A stretch of 64,000 nucleotides of DNA from Chitinophaga sp. LS1 (GTDB lineage: Bacteria > Bacteroidota > Bacteroidia > Chitinophagales > Chitinophagaceae): positions 2,108,001 to 2,172,000 of the forward strand of contig NZ_CP128362.1 of the NCBI RefSeq assembly GCF_034274695.1, in the 5' to 3' direction. The translations under genes were made by a program, and so were the position numbers. Below, piece after piece: positions 16,511 to 25,497 of the stretch (position 1 is its first letter; the number at the start of each line of letters is the position of its first letter). The notes beneath the pieces are model-generated. The model was not told the DNA's origin, did not search any database, and was given only the letters and a program-made list of their open reading frames with translations.

Positions 16511-18454
16511 TTAGTTATTTGTATCTACCCACATGCCGTTTTCCCTGATCAGGTTGATCAGTTCATCTACAGCTACGTCACTATTCAAACCACGTTTTAC
16601 CACTTCTTTACCTTTATACAGGGTGATTTTACCAACGCCGCTACCTACATAACCAAAGTCAGCATCAGCCATTTCGCCGGGGCCATTTACGATACAACCC
16701 ATGATAGCGATCTTAACTCCTTTGAGATGATTGGTTACAGCTCTGATACGTGCAGTTGTTTCCTGCAGATCGAATAGGGTACGACCACAAGAAGGGCAGG
16801 AGATATATTCAGTTTTAGAAATTCGGGTACGGGTAGCCTGCAGGATACCAAAGGCTACGTTATTCAGCAATGTACGATCTACTGTGTCATCGGCAGTATT
16901 TGTCTTCTCCAGCCATAAGCCATCGCCAAAGCCATCCAGCAGTAAGGCGCCGGTTTCTGTAGCGTAGTGAATCAGGTGTTCATCGTTTGTCTGTTCTGCA
17001 GCCAGGCAACGAAGTATTACCGGCAGCTGTACCTTTTGCTGTATCAGTGTCATGAATGCCCTTCGTATTTCAGGCATTGCATGCTGATTGGATGAATGCA
17101 GGCAAAGCACTACGGGTTTGCCATTGTTCAATTGCAGGAGCAGTTCTTCTGTCATTGCAACACCGGTATTGATGTCTACAAAGTTTAGAATTGCAGAAGT
17201 ATTTTTTGCCTGTAAAAACTCTTCGGTAGAGAAGAGGGGCATGTATTTTTCCTTGTCATCAGCAGTTTCCCAGAGGGTGTTGGGAACGATCACTTTCAGT
17301 GTGCCAGGCAATGCAAAGGAAAGGACCTCATGGCAGAACAGGTAGTCTGCTGCTGCATCGGCAATATTCCATTTGTCAGTATCTGCATCGTAATTATAGC
17401 CGATACTCTTCAGGTCTTCGGGTGTGATGTTATTGACTTCGCTCAGGTCAGCTACTACTACCGGTACCTGTTTGCCACCTACATTGTTAAAGGCGATAGA
17501 TTCACGGCGTTTGTAATTGAAAGGAGAGTAAGGCACCTGTTCAACCGGAGGGACAGGTGCGTGTTGCTGACGGTTGGTATAGCGCTTTATCAGGTCGCGG
17601 CATACAGGCAGTTCGAATTCCGGATCTTCTGTGAGAGAGACACGAATTGTATCGCCGATACCATCTTCCAGCAGGGTGCCGATACCAACGGCCGATTTGA
17701 TACGACCATCTTCACCATCACCAGCTTCCGTTACACCGAGGTGCAGTGGATAGCAATGACCCAGTTCATCCTGCATGGTTTGAATGAGCAGGCGGTAAGC
17801 CTGTACCATTACCTGCGGATTGCTGGCCTTCATACTGAGAATGATGTTGCGGTAGCTCATGTCTTCTGCGATACGGAGAAACTCCATCGCGCTTTCCACC
17901 ATCCCCATGGGAGTATCGCCGTAGCGGCTCATGATACGATCGCTGAGGGAACCATGGTTGGTACCGATACGCATAGCGGTACCATATTCTTTACAGATGT
18001 TCACCAGTGGGGTGAATTGCTTGCGAATACGGTCTGTTTCAGCCATGTATTCACTGTCTGTATAGTTGATGGTCTCAAATTTCTTTTTATCTACGAAGTT
18101 GCCGGGGTTGATACGCACTTTTTCCACGATGCGGGCTGCTACTTCAGCAGCATTGGGAGTGAAGTGGATATCGGCCACAAGGGGGGTATGATAGCCTCTT
18201 TTACGCAGTTCGTTTTTGATGGGCAGCAGGTTTTCTGCTTCTTTTTTGCTGGGCGCAGTAATACGCACCAGTTCGGAGCCCGCTTCGATACAACGAATGG
18301 CCTGCTCTACAGTAGCCAGGGTATTCATTGTATCTGTAGTCGTCATGGTCTGGATACGCACAGGGTTAAAATTCCCTATCAACAAATCTCCTACCTTAAC
18401 TTCAAGCGTAGCCAACCTTTTATACTCCGTCAGTGAATTACAATATAACTGCAT
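16511..18454 (-). CDS. ispG: 4-hydroxy-3-methylbut-2-enyl diphosphate synthase (IspG)
   Basis: A 647-residue enzyme of the MEP isoprenoid pathway. The start shows VGDLLIGNFNPVRIQTMTTTDT and the barrel ADIHFTPNAAEVAARIVEKVRINPGNFVD; the C-terminus has SCPSCGRTLFDLQ and IMGCIVNGPGEMADADFGYVG, which bind the [4Fe-4S] cluster. It is much longer than the E. coli form (about 370 residues) because it carries a middle insert of about 250 residues, as known from Bacteroidota, Chlamydiae and plants. It reduces methylerythritol cyclodiphosphate to hydroxymethylbutenyl diphosphate. ATG 18454 was chosen since it starts near the conserved SLTEYKRLATLEV. The gene is probably transcribed on its own. Confidence 0.95.
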   Translation of the reverse strand: MQLYCNSLTEYKRLATLEVKVGDLLIGNFNPVRIQTMTTTDTMNTLATVEQAIRCIEAGSELVRITAPSKKEAENLLPIKNELRKRGYHTPLVADIHFTPNAAEVAARIVEKVRINPGNFVDKKKFETINYTDSEYMAETDRIRKQFTPLVNICKEYGTAMRIGTNHGSLSDRIMSRYGDTPMGMVESAMEFLRIAEDMSYRNIILSMKASNPQVMVQAYRLLIQTMQDELGHCYPLHLGVTEAGDGEDGRIKSAVGIGTLLEDGIGDTIRVSLTEDPEFELPVCRDLIKRYTNRQQHAPVPPVEQVPYSPFNYKRRESIAFNNVGGKQVPVVVADLSEVNNITPEDLKSIGYNYDADTDKWNIADAAADYLFCHEVLSFALPGTLKVIVPNTLWETADDKEKYMPLFSTEEFLQAKNTSAILNFVDINTGVAMTEELLLQLNNGKPVVLCLHSSNQHAMPEIRRAFMTLIQQKVQLPVILRCLAAEQTNDEHLIHYATETGALLLDGFGDGLWLEKTNTADDTVDRTLLNNVAFGILQATRTRISKTEYISCPSCGRTLFDLQETTARIRAVTNHLKGVKIAIMGCIVNGPGEMADADFGYVGSGVGKITLYKGKEVVKRGLNSDVAVDELINLIRENGMWVDTNN

Positions 18455-18510
18455 AGTTCGAAAAAATATCCAGGACAAAGGTAACAAAAAGCATCACGTG
18501 GGATGTTAAA

Positions 18511-19305
18511 TCACCAATCCTTATCAACTGGCACAATCTGTCCTTTGGCCTTTTTCATTTTGTCCTGCAGTTTCTTCTCCTCCTGACCTAAAGCCTGCAG
18601 GTATCGTTCTGCTTCCTGCTTGTCCAGTTTGCTGGGTTGCGGTTGCGGCTTTTCATCCTGCTGATCTTTATTCTGGTCTTTGTTCTGATCTTTTTTGTCT
18701 TTATTCTGCTGGTCTTTGTTGTCCTTATTCTGTTGATCTTTGTTCTGGTCCTTATCCTTATTGTCTTTGTTCTGATCTTTCTTGTCCTGTTTCTTATCCT
18801 TGTTCTGCTGGTCTTTTTTATCCTTGTTATCCTTATTATCGCCGCCGCCACCCTGGTTTTGTTTTTTCAGCATGGCCTGGGCATAGGCAAGGTTGTAACG
18901 TGCCTGTTCATCGGAAGGGTTCATCTTCAGGGCTTCTTTGTAAGCCTTGATGCTTTCTTCCCATTTCTTACCTTCCATAAAGGTATTCCCGATATTGTAG
19001 CTGGCATCCGCTTTCTGTGCTTTGTTTGGCGCCATCTTGAAGCTGTTCAGGTATTGAGCGCGGGCATCGTCGTAGCGTTTTTGCTCGTACATGGAGTTAC
19101 CAAGGTTATACCTGCCTTCTACAGATGCCTGGTTTACATCCAGGGCTTTCTTATAGTTGGCTTCAGCATCAGTATATTGCTTTTTTTCATACAGGTCATT
19201 GCCTTTACGGATGTACTTATTACCATTCTGAGCGAAGGAATAGCTACAAATGGAGAGGAACATGCCAGTCAGCAACAGGTGATATGTCAGGTTATTTTTT
19301 CTCAT
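18511..19305 (-). CDS. batC: TPR protein of the Bat operon (BatC-like)
   Basis: A 264-residue protein with a signal peptide (ends SYSFAQ), three tetratricopeptide repeats (about residues 27-130) and a long tail from about 150 to 215 made almost only of Asp, Lys, Asn and Gln, ending in a short polar helix. This layout is the BatC type that follows BatB in Bacteroidota. TPRs usually bind partner proteins, and the charged tail is probably disordered. The start ATG overlaps the batB stop by four bases (translational coupling). The genes batA, batD and batE are not adjacent. The Bat proteins are linked to stress and envelope tolerance in related bacteria. Confidence 0.86.
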   Translation of the reverse strand: MRKNNLTYHLLLTGMFLSICSYSFAQNGNKYIRKGNDLYEKKQYTDAEANYKKALDVNQASVEGRYNLGNSMYEQKRYDDARAQYLNSFKMAPNKAQKADASYNIGNTFMEGKKWEESIKAYKEALKMNPSDEQARYNLAYAQAMLKKQNQGGGGDNKDNKDKKDQQNKDKKQDKKDQNKDNKDKDQNKDQQNKDNKDQQNKDKKDQNKDQNKDQQDEKPQPQPSKLDKQEAERYLQALGQEEKKLQDKMKKAKGQIVPVDKDW

Positions 19306-20333
19306 GGTTTTTCTGTAGCAGTGACAACATTGGCGCGGGTGCTGCGCTTAATTTCCGGAATAAAAAACTCAGCTACAAGCAGTATTAAGCTAATAACGAG
19401 AAAATATTGGAAATAGCTGTTGTAGTCTGTAAAAATATTCTCTCCGAACTCTTTCTGTTCCATGCTATCTATTCTATGGATCAGTGAATTCACTACTTCT
19501 TCAGTATTATTATCCAGGTGTTCATAAATGCCTTTACCTGCGGCAGCGATTCGTTTCAGCTCCTCTTCATTCAGTTTGGAGATAACGGTATTGCCATCTT
19601 TATCTTTTTTGTACGTTCCTGTTTCAGGATCGGGTAATGGAGATCCGGTTGCAGAGCCAATACCAATAGTATTGATTACCACACCTGCATCGAAGGCTGC
19701 ATTTGCTTTAGAAATAGCGGCTTCGTCATGATCTTCCCCATCGGAGATAATGATGAGTGATTTGTGTTTACGTTCCTTCTTATTGAAGGCGTCATCACTT
19801 ACCTGAATAGCCTGACCGATCGCGGTACCCTGTGTAGGGATCATGTCCGGACTTACGGTGCTCAGGTACATTTTGGCGGCTGAGTAATCGATGGTCAGGG
19901 GCATTTGAAGGTAAGCATTACCAGCAAATACAACCAGGCCGACGCGGTCGTTATCCAGTTTATCAACCAGTTTAGAAATTAATTGTTTGGCGCGGGTAAG
20001 GCGGTCGGGTTTTACATCGCCGGCCAGCATACTCTTACTAACGTCCAGCGCAATGACTACATCCACCCCTTTGCGGGTAATTTTTTCCATTCGGCTTCCT
20101 TTCTGGATGTTGGCTAATCCCAAAACGCCGAAGAAGAAGGCCAGGAAAATGAGCAGGAAGCGGAATGCAAAACGCCGGCGGGAGTAGCCGGTAAATAACT
20201 TCTCTACCAGTACAGGGTCACCCAGTTTGCGGATTGAGCTGCGCTTCCACCAGGAGATGCTGATGAATGCCAGTTGCAATACCAGCAGCAGTGCTAAGGC
20301 CCATAAATATTCGCTATGCTGAAAACGTAACAT
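19302..20333 (-). CDS. batB: Von Willebrand factor A membrane protein (BatB-like)
   Basis: A 343-residue protein. Two membrane segments near the N-terminus (about residues 9-25 and 54-75) are followed by a VWA domain with the metal-binding MIDAS pattern DVSKSML ... TAIG ... SDGEDHD and by a third membrane segment near the C-terminus (about 305-325). This is the BatA/BatB layout. The start was set at ATG 20333, where MLRFQHSEYLWAL begins; ATG 20336 is an alternative. It overlaps batC by four bases. BatA, the MoxR-type ATPase and DUF58 genes that usually precede it are absent here: the next gene upstream is the beta-lactamase, across 186 bases. Confidence 0.87.
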   Translation of the reverse strand: MLRFQHSEYLWALALLLVLQLAFISISWWKRSSIRKLGDPVLVEKLFTGYSRRRFAFRFLLIFLAFFFGVLGLANIQKGSRMEKITRKGVDVVIALDVSKSMLAGDVKPDRLTRAKQLISKLVDKLDNDRVGLVVFAGNAYLQMPLTIDYSAAKMYLSTVSPDMIPTQGTAIGQAIQVSDDAFNKKERKHKSLIIISDGEDHDEAAISKANAAFDAGVVINTIGIGSATGSPLPDPETGTYKKDKDGNTVISKLNEEELKRIAAAGKGIYEHLDNNTEEVVNSLIHRIDSMEQKEFGENIFTDYNSYFQYFLVISLILLVAEFFIPEIKRSTRANVVTATEKP

Positions 20334-20483
20334 CATAGGGATCAAATATAATTTTTTTAGTACGTTTTACACTATTAGGAGGTAAGGATTTAGGAGATTT
20401 TTAACGTAGACGGGGGGAGAAGGGGGGATGGTTGACGAAGGCAAACAGTTGATTGACAGAGTCAAATGATTTTTTTAGGTATA

Positions 20484-20510
20484 AAAAAGGCCGTTTTTAG
20501 CGGCCTTTTT
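20484..20510 (-). terminator. Terminator after the beta-lactamase gene
   Basis: A perfect 10-base inverted repeat (20484-20493 AAAAAGGCCG with 20501-20510) separates the beta-lactamase and the bat genes, both on the minus strand. The T run at 20470-20476 does not adjoin the stem, but A5 on the 5' side gives the minus-strand tail. The 140 bases beyond hold no gene. Confidence 0.75.
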
Positions 20511-20519
20511 CTAAATTAT

Positions 20520-21332
20520 TTATTTGTGTCCTTCCATATAACCGGCATCCTGGAGAATGCTTTTTGTGATATTCATTCTCACTTTTTCCATGTCAATGTT
20601 CGGATTATCTGTTTCGAGATTGAGTGTAAAGAAGGCAGGATGTCCGTTTTCTTCAATCCAGCCTACCATCCAGCCAATTTGTTTTTTGCCTTCCTGGCCC
20701 CAGCCGGTTTTGTAGCTCAGTTCGTACTTAGGCGTTTTTTCCATCAGCATCACAGCACGTGTCCATTGCATGGTCAGCTTATGGAAAGGCAGCTCGTCGA
20801 AGTACAGTTTCTTTACAAAGCCCAGTTCTTCATCGGGGGAGATGCGGAGGCTATTGTCCAGCCAGAAGGTATCGATACGGCTTATTTTCATATTGCCATA
20901 TTTTACGGTATCCAGCCAGTGTTGCATCACTGGTTTGGTAATACGGCGGGCCACTTCCTGGAAGTAGGGAACAGCCGATAAGTGGAAAGCCTGTTGCAGG
21001 CTCAGGTCACGGTCCCATAAAGAATCAGCGCCTTCGTGGTGTACGCCATTCCAGGGAATGACAGTAGCAGTATCTTTGATAACACCGGTTTCCAGGCCTA
21101 CGAGGGTATTGAAGATCTTGAAGGTAGAAGCCGGCAGGAAGTGTTCTTTAGCGCGGTCGATATTGTATACTTTAAAAGAGCCCTGTCCGTTGTCAAACAA
21201 CATGAAGGTGCCTTCTACCTTATTTTCAGTAAAGTACTTTTCCCATTCTTTCTGAATATGTACGTTGTTCGGTGCGCAGGCATTCACCAGGATCGCCATC
21301 AGCAGTAGCAGCCAACCGGTTTGTTTCATCAT
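20520..21332 (-). CDS. Class D (OXA-type) beta-lactamase, lipoprotein
   Basis: A 270-residue protein from ATG 21332 (ATG 21329 is one codon on). The signal peptide ends LVNAC, so it is probably a lipoprotein facing the periplasm. All class D active-site motifs are there: STFK (nucleophile Ser and general base Lys, about residue 70), SAV, YGN and KTG, with a Trp after the latter (KTGWGQEG). It should hydrolyse penicillin-type antibiotics through an acyl-enzyme with a carboxylated lysine. Relatives are frequent on Bacteroidota chromosomes. No mobile element is next to it, so it looks like a resident gene rather than an acquired one. A -7 box TACTTTTG is at 21351-21358. Confidence 0.92.
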   Translation of the reverse strand: MMKQTGWLLLLMAILVNACAPNNVHIQKEWEKYFTENKVEGTFMLFDNGQGSFKVYNIDRAKEHFLPASTFKIFNTLVGLETGVIKDTATVIPWNGVHHEGADSLWDRDLSLQQAFHLSAVPYFQEVARRITKPVMQHWLDTVKYGNMKISRIDTFWLDNSLRISPDEELGFVKKLYFDELPFHKLTMQWTRAVMLMEKTPKYELSYKTGWGQEGKKQIGWMVGWIEENGHPAFFTLNLETDNPNIDMEKVRMNITKSILQDAGYMEGHK

Positions 21333-21350
21333 AGCAAAATTTTGATCCTG

Positions 21351-21358
21351 CAAAAGTA
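21351..21358 (-). promoter_or_regulatory. -7 box of the beta-lactamase gene
   Basis: TACTTTTG on the minus strand fits TAnnTTTG and lies 19 bases before the first ATG. No TTG was found at the usual spacing. Confidence 0.35.
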
Positions 21359-21371
21359 ATATATAAAAGGA

Positions 21372-21398
21372 AGAAGCCCACCTGAGGGGCGGGCTTCT
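21372..21398 (-). terminator. Terminator after kbl
   Basis: AGAAGCCC (21372-21379) pairs with GGGCTTCT (21391-21398), three bases after the kbl stop codon (21402). The upstream AAGG-rich stretch gives only a weak T tail on the minus strand. Confidence 0.6.
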
Positions 21399-21401
21399 GA
21401 A

Positions 21402-22589
21402 TTATTTAATCACACCTAATTCCTTTCCTACCTTGGTGAAGGCGGCAATGGCCTTGTCCAGGTGGGCTTGTTCGTGCGCAGCACTGAGCTGAACGCGGAT
21501 ACGTGCCTGCCCTTTTGCTACCACCGGGAAGAAGAAACCGATGACATAGATCCCTTCTTTCAGAAGTTTTTCGGCAAATTGTTGGCTGAGTACGGCATCA
21601 TACAACATCACAGGTACGATCGGGTGATCGCCTGGGCGGATGTCGAAACCGGCCTCTGTCATTTTGGTGCGGAAGTATTTTGTATTGTATTCCAGTTTAT
21701 CGCGTAGTTCGGTTGTAGAGCTCAGCATATCCAGTACGGCGATGGAAGCGCCTACGATGCTGGGGGCAACGGAGTTGGAGAAGAGGTAAGGACGGCTACG
21801 CTGACGGAGCATGTCGACGATCTCTTTTTTACCACTGGTGAAACCTCCGGAGGCACCACCCAATGCTTTACCGAGGGTACCAGTGATGATATCGATACGG
21901 CCCATTACATTTCTGTATTCGTGGGTACCGCGGCCGGTTTTGCCCAGGAAGCCGGAAGAGTGGCTTTCGTCGATCATCACGATGGCATCATATTTATCTG
22001 CCAGGTCACAGATCTTATCGAGCTGGGCGATGGTGCCGTCCATGCTGAAAGAGCCATCTGTGACAATGATACGGCTTCGAAGGCCGGCCGTTTCCTGCAG
22101 TTTAGCTTCGAGGTCAGCCATGTTATTATGTTCATAGCGGTAGCGCTGAGCTTTACACAGGCGAACGCCATCTATAATAGAAGCGTGGTTGAGGGCGTCG
22201 GAGATGATAGCATCCTGCTCGTTGAACAGCGGCTCGAATACACCACCGTTAGCATCAAAAGCCGCAACGTAGAGGATCGTGTCTTCAGTACCAAGGAATT
22301 GCGCGAGTTTTTGCTCTAATTCTCGGTGAATATCCTGGGTGCCGCATATAAAGCGCACGCTGCTCATTCCATATCCATGTGTATCGATCGCATCTTTTGC
22401 AGCCTGCACCACCCTGGGGTTACTGGAAAGGCCGAGGTAGTTGTTGGCGCAAAAGTTGAGGACTGTATTGCCACCTACCTGGATTTCGGCACCTTGTTCG
22501 GAGGTGATGATCCTTTCGTTTTTAAAAAGGCCGGCAGTTTGGATCTCATTTAGTTCCTCCTGCAGGCGGGCAATGAATTTTTCGTTCAT
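21402..22589 (-). CDS. kbl: Glycine C-acetyltransferase (2-amino-3-ketobutyrate CoA ligase)
   Basis: A 395-residue PLP enzyme of the alpha-oxoamine synthase family. Motifs: NYLGLSSNP near residue 48, [37 protein letters not shown] and the PLP-lysine segment [14 protein letters not shown] (Lys near residue 245). It cleaves 2-amino-3-oxobutyrate with CoA into glycine and acetyl-CoA in threonine breakdown, and can be reversed. Close relatives include serine palmitoyltransferase and 8-amino-7-oxononanoate synthase; the family signature around [14 protein letters not shown] favours Kbl. ATG 22589 was chosen since [16 protein letters not shown] is the normal N-terminus. Threonine dehydrogenase is not adjacent. 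Confidence 0.93.
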   Translation of the reverse strand: MNEKFIARLQEELNEIQTAGLFKNERIITSEQGAEIQVGGNTVLNFCANNYLGLSSNPRVVQAAKDAIDTHGYGMSSVRFICGTQDIHRELEQKLAQFLGTEDTILYVAAFDANGGVFEPLFNEQDAIISDALNHASIIDGVRLCKAQRYRYEHNNMADLEAKLQETAGLRSRIIVTDGSFSMDGTIAQLDKICDLADKYDAIVMIDESHSSGFLGKTGRGTHEYRNVMGRIDIITGTLGKALGGASGGFTSGKKEIVDMLRQRSRPYLFSNSVAPSIVGASIAVLDMLSSTTELRDKLEYNTKYFRTKMTEAGFDIRPGDHPIVPVMLYDAVLSQQFAEKLLKEGIYVIGFFFPVVAKGQARIRVQLSAAHEQAHLDKAIAAFTKVGKELGVIK

Positions 22590-22613
22590 AGTAGCAGATT
22601 TTGTAACCGGGTT

Positions 22614-22646
22614 CAAAGTTATGGCAATAAATGTATTACGATTCAA
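22614..22646 (-). promoter_or_regulatory. Possible promoter of kbl
   Basis: On the minus strand TTG (22644-22646), 22 bases, TAACTTTG (22614-22621). The -7 box matches the consensus and the spacing is at the long end. Transcription would start near 22607, leaving a leader of about 18 bases. Confidence 0.5.
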
Positions 22647-22951
22647 GGACCTGGGGCGCGAATTCTGGAAGTTCTATAAAAAGTTTGACTGGGCTGTAAC
22701 ATTTGGTTGAAGCTCTGCGTCATAATAGTGTCTGCACCCTGATCCTGTTAACCCAGGAGTAATGATCCGGACTGTATATTTCCGCGCTGTATGTAGTAAA
22801 GATGGCTTAAGCGCCCGCGGGAATTGCTGCCATCCGGAGAAAGCGGGGAAATATAGCAGAAAATTATGGTACGTAGTTGGGCATGACAAGAGGAAGAGAT
22901 CGCGTTAAAAGTAATTGTCGGACATTAGCACTAAAATCCTGCAACACCTGG
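22647..22951. other. Intergenic stretch between kbl and the second sigma gene
   Basis: About 305 bases without a gene, between two genes read outward. It contains the kbl promoter at its left side. In-frame codons before the sigma gene start (from 22877) are open but lack similarity. AACATTTG near 22702 could be a weak -7 box. No strong hairpin was seen. Confidence 0.5.
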
Positions 22952-23437
22952 ATGACGGAAAAGGAGTACAACAAATGCGTGGATCTGTACGCGGATAATC
23001 TCTTCCGGTTTATAGTAAAGAATTTAGACCATACAGAGGATGCGAAGGACGTGGTACAGAATGCGTTTGAAATATTGTGGAAACATTGTATAGATGTGCC
23101 TTTTGAAAAGGCAAAGTCATATCTCTTTACAGTAGCTTACCACAATATGATCGACCATGTCCGTAAGATAAAGCGGATAACCCTGGTAGATGAGTTCAAG
23201 GAAGAGATGAGGATCAGCGAGCAAAAAGTGAACGACGCCAGGAAAGTATTGGAGAAAGCGCTGGATAAGCTGACGGATGTACAGCGGTCCCTCATCCTGT
23301 TAAAGGACTATGAGGGATACAGCTACGAAGAGATCGGAGAAATTATGCAGCTAAACCCATCTCAGGTAAAAGTATACCTGCATAGGGCGAGGTTACATCT
23401 GAAGCAGTATCTTGGGAAAATTGAAAATGTAATTTGA
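22952..23437 (+). CDS. ECF-type RNA polymerase sigma factor
   Basis: A 161-residue protein. Region 2 begins at YNKCVDLYADNLFRFIVKNL and continues EDAKDVVQNAFEILWKH; region 4 is LTDVQRSLILLKDYEGYSYEEIGEIMQLNPSQVKVYLHRARLHLKQYL, the classic helix-turn-helix of ECF sigma factors. ATG 22952 (MTEKEYNKCV) was chosen; an upstream extension of 25 residues in the same frame lacks similarity. It is followed after 26 bases by a membrane anti-sigma-like gene and then by an outer-membrane beta-barrel gene, the usual order for an envelope-responsive module in this group. Its target promoters are unknown. Confidence 0.92.
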   Translation: MTEKEYNKCVDLYADNLFRFIVKNLDHTEDAKDVVQNAFEILWKHCIDVPFEKAKSYLFTVAYHNMIDHVRKIKRITLVDEFKEEMRISEQKVNDARKVLEKALDKLTDVQRSLILLKDYEGYSYEEIGEIMQLNPSQVKVYLHRARLHLKQYLGKIENVI

Positions 23438-23463
23438 TCTGATTATTAATTATTTATCAGAAT

Positions 23464-24510
23464 TTGGCGATAAATATTGACATATCTAACTATGAGGAGT
23501 ACCTGCTGAGTGCCGTGGACGGTGAACTAAGTGAGGAAGAGCAGGCTGCGCTGGAGGTTTTCCTTCAGCAGCACCCAAAATACAGGCAGGAATTGCTCCT
23601 GCTGCAATCGGCGCGTTTGGTACCGGATAGCGAAGTGCACTTTGATGGGAAAGAAATGTTGTACAGGCAGTCGGATGCCAACACACTTTCTGCCGGAAAC
23701 TACGAAGGCTTCCTGCTGGAGTATATAGATAATGAACTAAATAAGGATGATCAACAAAAGGTTGAAGTGCTTGCTCAGCAACATCCACACATCAGCCGGG
23801 AGCTACGCCTGCTGGAGGCATCCAGGCTGAAACCGGATATGACCGTCAGATTCCCGGATAAGTCAAGGTTATACAGGAATACGACACATGTACGTGCTAT
23901 CTGGTGGTGGGCTGCCGCAGCTGCGGTAGTGGCAGGAATAGCGTTGGTAACCATTCCTCCGCGTCACACGGATAAACAGGGAACAGAGCTGGCGGTGCAG
24001 CAACAGAAAAAGCAGCAGCAACAACTGCCAACTGTTTCAACACCAGTTCCTCAGCCATCAGTGACAGAGAAGCAGCCAGTCAATAATACGCCGCAGATCG
24101 CGAATGCCCAGCCTGTGGCAGCTCAGCATGCAACGCCTGTACCAACAGCTCTTCAACAAGCTCATGCCACACCTGTTGCTACAAATCTGGAAGACAGTCA
24201 TCCGGCTTCTGTAGCTTTGAACAAGCTGCCTCAGCCTGAAAGCACGACCAGTGAGATTGTACAGCAGCTGAAAGAACAGAAGGAACAGCAACAAATTGCG
24301 AATGCCGGAATAACCAATGAAACTGATAAGGCGCCAGTTATTGCAAAAACGGAGAACAATAATAAAGAAGATGCTATGAATACCCGGGTTACTGAAGCGG
24401 CCAGGCCCGTTCAAGGAGAACTTGTTGTGTCAGTGACAATGAGAGGAGATAGTAAAGTATTAAATGGAGTTGCAAACGTAGCGCGATTCTTTTCCAAAAA
24501 GAAGAAATAA
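23464..24510 (+). CDS. Membrane anti-sigma-like protein with duplicated N-terminal domain
   Basis: A 348-residue protein that starts at TTG 23464 (no ATG precedes the conserved part). Residues about 9-67 and 79-138 are two copies of the same domain: YEEYLLSAVDGELS with YEGFLLEYIDNELN, then QQHP, ELLLLQSARL or ELRLLEASRL, and a final LYR. The pattern is that of an anti-sigma domain, present twice. One membrane segment lies at about 146-164 (WWWAAAAAVVAGIALV), followed by a long Gln/Pro/Thr-rich region and a short basic end. It probably holds the sigma factor encoded directly before it. Two domains could bind two sigma molecules or act as one larger clamp. No zinc motif is present. Confidence 0.76.
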   Translation: MAINIDISNYEEYLLSAVDGELSEEEQAALEVFLQQHPKYRQELLLLQSARLVPDSEVHFDGKEMLYRQSDANTLSAGNYEGFLLEYIDNELNKDDQQKVEVLAQQHPHISRELRLLEASRLKPDMTVRFPDKSRLYRNTTHVRAIWWWAAAAAVVAGIALVTIPPRHTDKQGTELAVQQQKKQQQQLPTVSTPVPQPSVTEKQPVNNTPQIANAQPVAAQHATPVPTALQQAHATPVATNLEDSHPASVALNKLPQPESTTSEIVQQLKEQKEQQQIANAGITNETDKAPVIAKTENNNKEDAMNTRVTEAARPVQGELVVSVTMRGDSKVLNGVANVARFFSKKKK

Positions 24511-24562
24511 GCAGGCAATGCTGTTGTCAGGACGGCAATATCTTGATGTAAGAATTATTAAT

Positions 24563-25471
24563 ATGAAGTGTAAAGTATTACGCTGTTTAATTTTATTGCT
24601 TTTCATCTGCGCGGGAGTTCATGCCCAGACAGCGGATACCATCCAGGTGAAAGGATTGATTATTGTACAGGGAAAAGATGCCAAAGGCAAGCGCATCTTT
24701 AAAGTGTATAATGATACGGCATATGCACGTACTCAACTGAAACGCAATTTACAGACACGTTGGTTCGTTTTGGATCTGGGATATAATAACTATATAGACC
24801 GAAGTGATTATAACGGGGCTGCTGCGTATGCTTTATATGGTTCACCCAGCGATATATATTTTGATGAGCTGAATAAGTCATACACCTATTCTGCAGCCGG
24901 GTTAAACACCCTGGCACCCAGAACGGGGAGTTCACCACTCACACCATCAGAGTTTAAGTTGATTGCCGGTAAGTCGGTAAATGTCAATATCTGGTTATTC
25001 CAGCAGCGGCTGAACATATACAGGCATAAGCTGAACCTGATTTATTCGCTGGGGGTGGAGATGAACAATTACCGTTTTGCCCGTAATATTACTTATGTTC
25101 CTGGTTATCCTACTACTATTATGAGGGATACAGTGAGCTTTTCAAAGAATAAGCTGTTTGTAGAGTATTTGAGTGTACCTGTCATGTTGAACTATAACAG
25201 CAATCCAGCCCGCCCTTCACGTGCTTTCAAAATGAGCATGGGTATTATGGGAGGCTACCTTATCAAAGCCCGTACAAAGCAGATCAGCAAGGAACGGGGC
25301 AAAGTAAAGAAAGTTGACGATTTTAACCTTAATAAATGGAGACTCAGTATTACCGGAGATGTGGGATATGGTCCTGTTAAGCTGTATGGAAACTTTGCAT
25401 TGACGCCATTACATGATTACGGTCTTGAGCAATACCCATTTTCAGTGGGGTTACGCTTCAATGGTTTTTAA
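24563..25471 (+). CDS. Outer-membrane beta-barrel protein
   Basis: A 302-residue protein from ATG 24563. It has a signal peptide (ends GVHAQ), then a strand-rich body with alternating hydrophobic residues, for example LYGNFALTP and YPFSVGLRFNGF at the C-terminus, where the final Phe-containing strand is typical of outer-membrane barrels. It starts shortly after the anti-sigma gene (52 bases, no terminator), so it is probably co-transcribed and may be part of the signal or a target of the sigma factor. The family resembles PorT-like barrel proteins, without a known substrate. The longer frame upstream (24518) has no signal peptide and was not used. Confidence 0.72.
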   Translation: MKCKVLRCLILLLFICAGVHAQTADTIQVKGLIIVQGKDAKGKRIFKVYNDTAYARTQLKRNLQTRWFVLDLGYNNYIDRSDYNGAAAYALYGSPSDIYFDELNKSYTYSAAGLNTLAPRTGSSPLTPSEFKLIAGKSVNVNIWLFQQRLNIYRHKLNLIYSLGVEMNNYRFARNITYVPGYPTTIMRDTVSFSKNKLFVEYLSVPVMLNYNSNPARPSRAFKMSMGIMGGYLIKARTKQISKERGKVKKVDDFNLNKWRLSITGDVGYGPVKLYGNFALTPLHDYGLEQYPFSVGLRFNGF

Positions 25472-25497
25472 GTACTGAGGATCAAATATGTGTTAGT

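Noticed and set aside
17330..18436. 368-codon plus-strand frame opposite ispG
   Set aside because: Antisense to conserved IspG motifs; no promoter and no known family.
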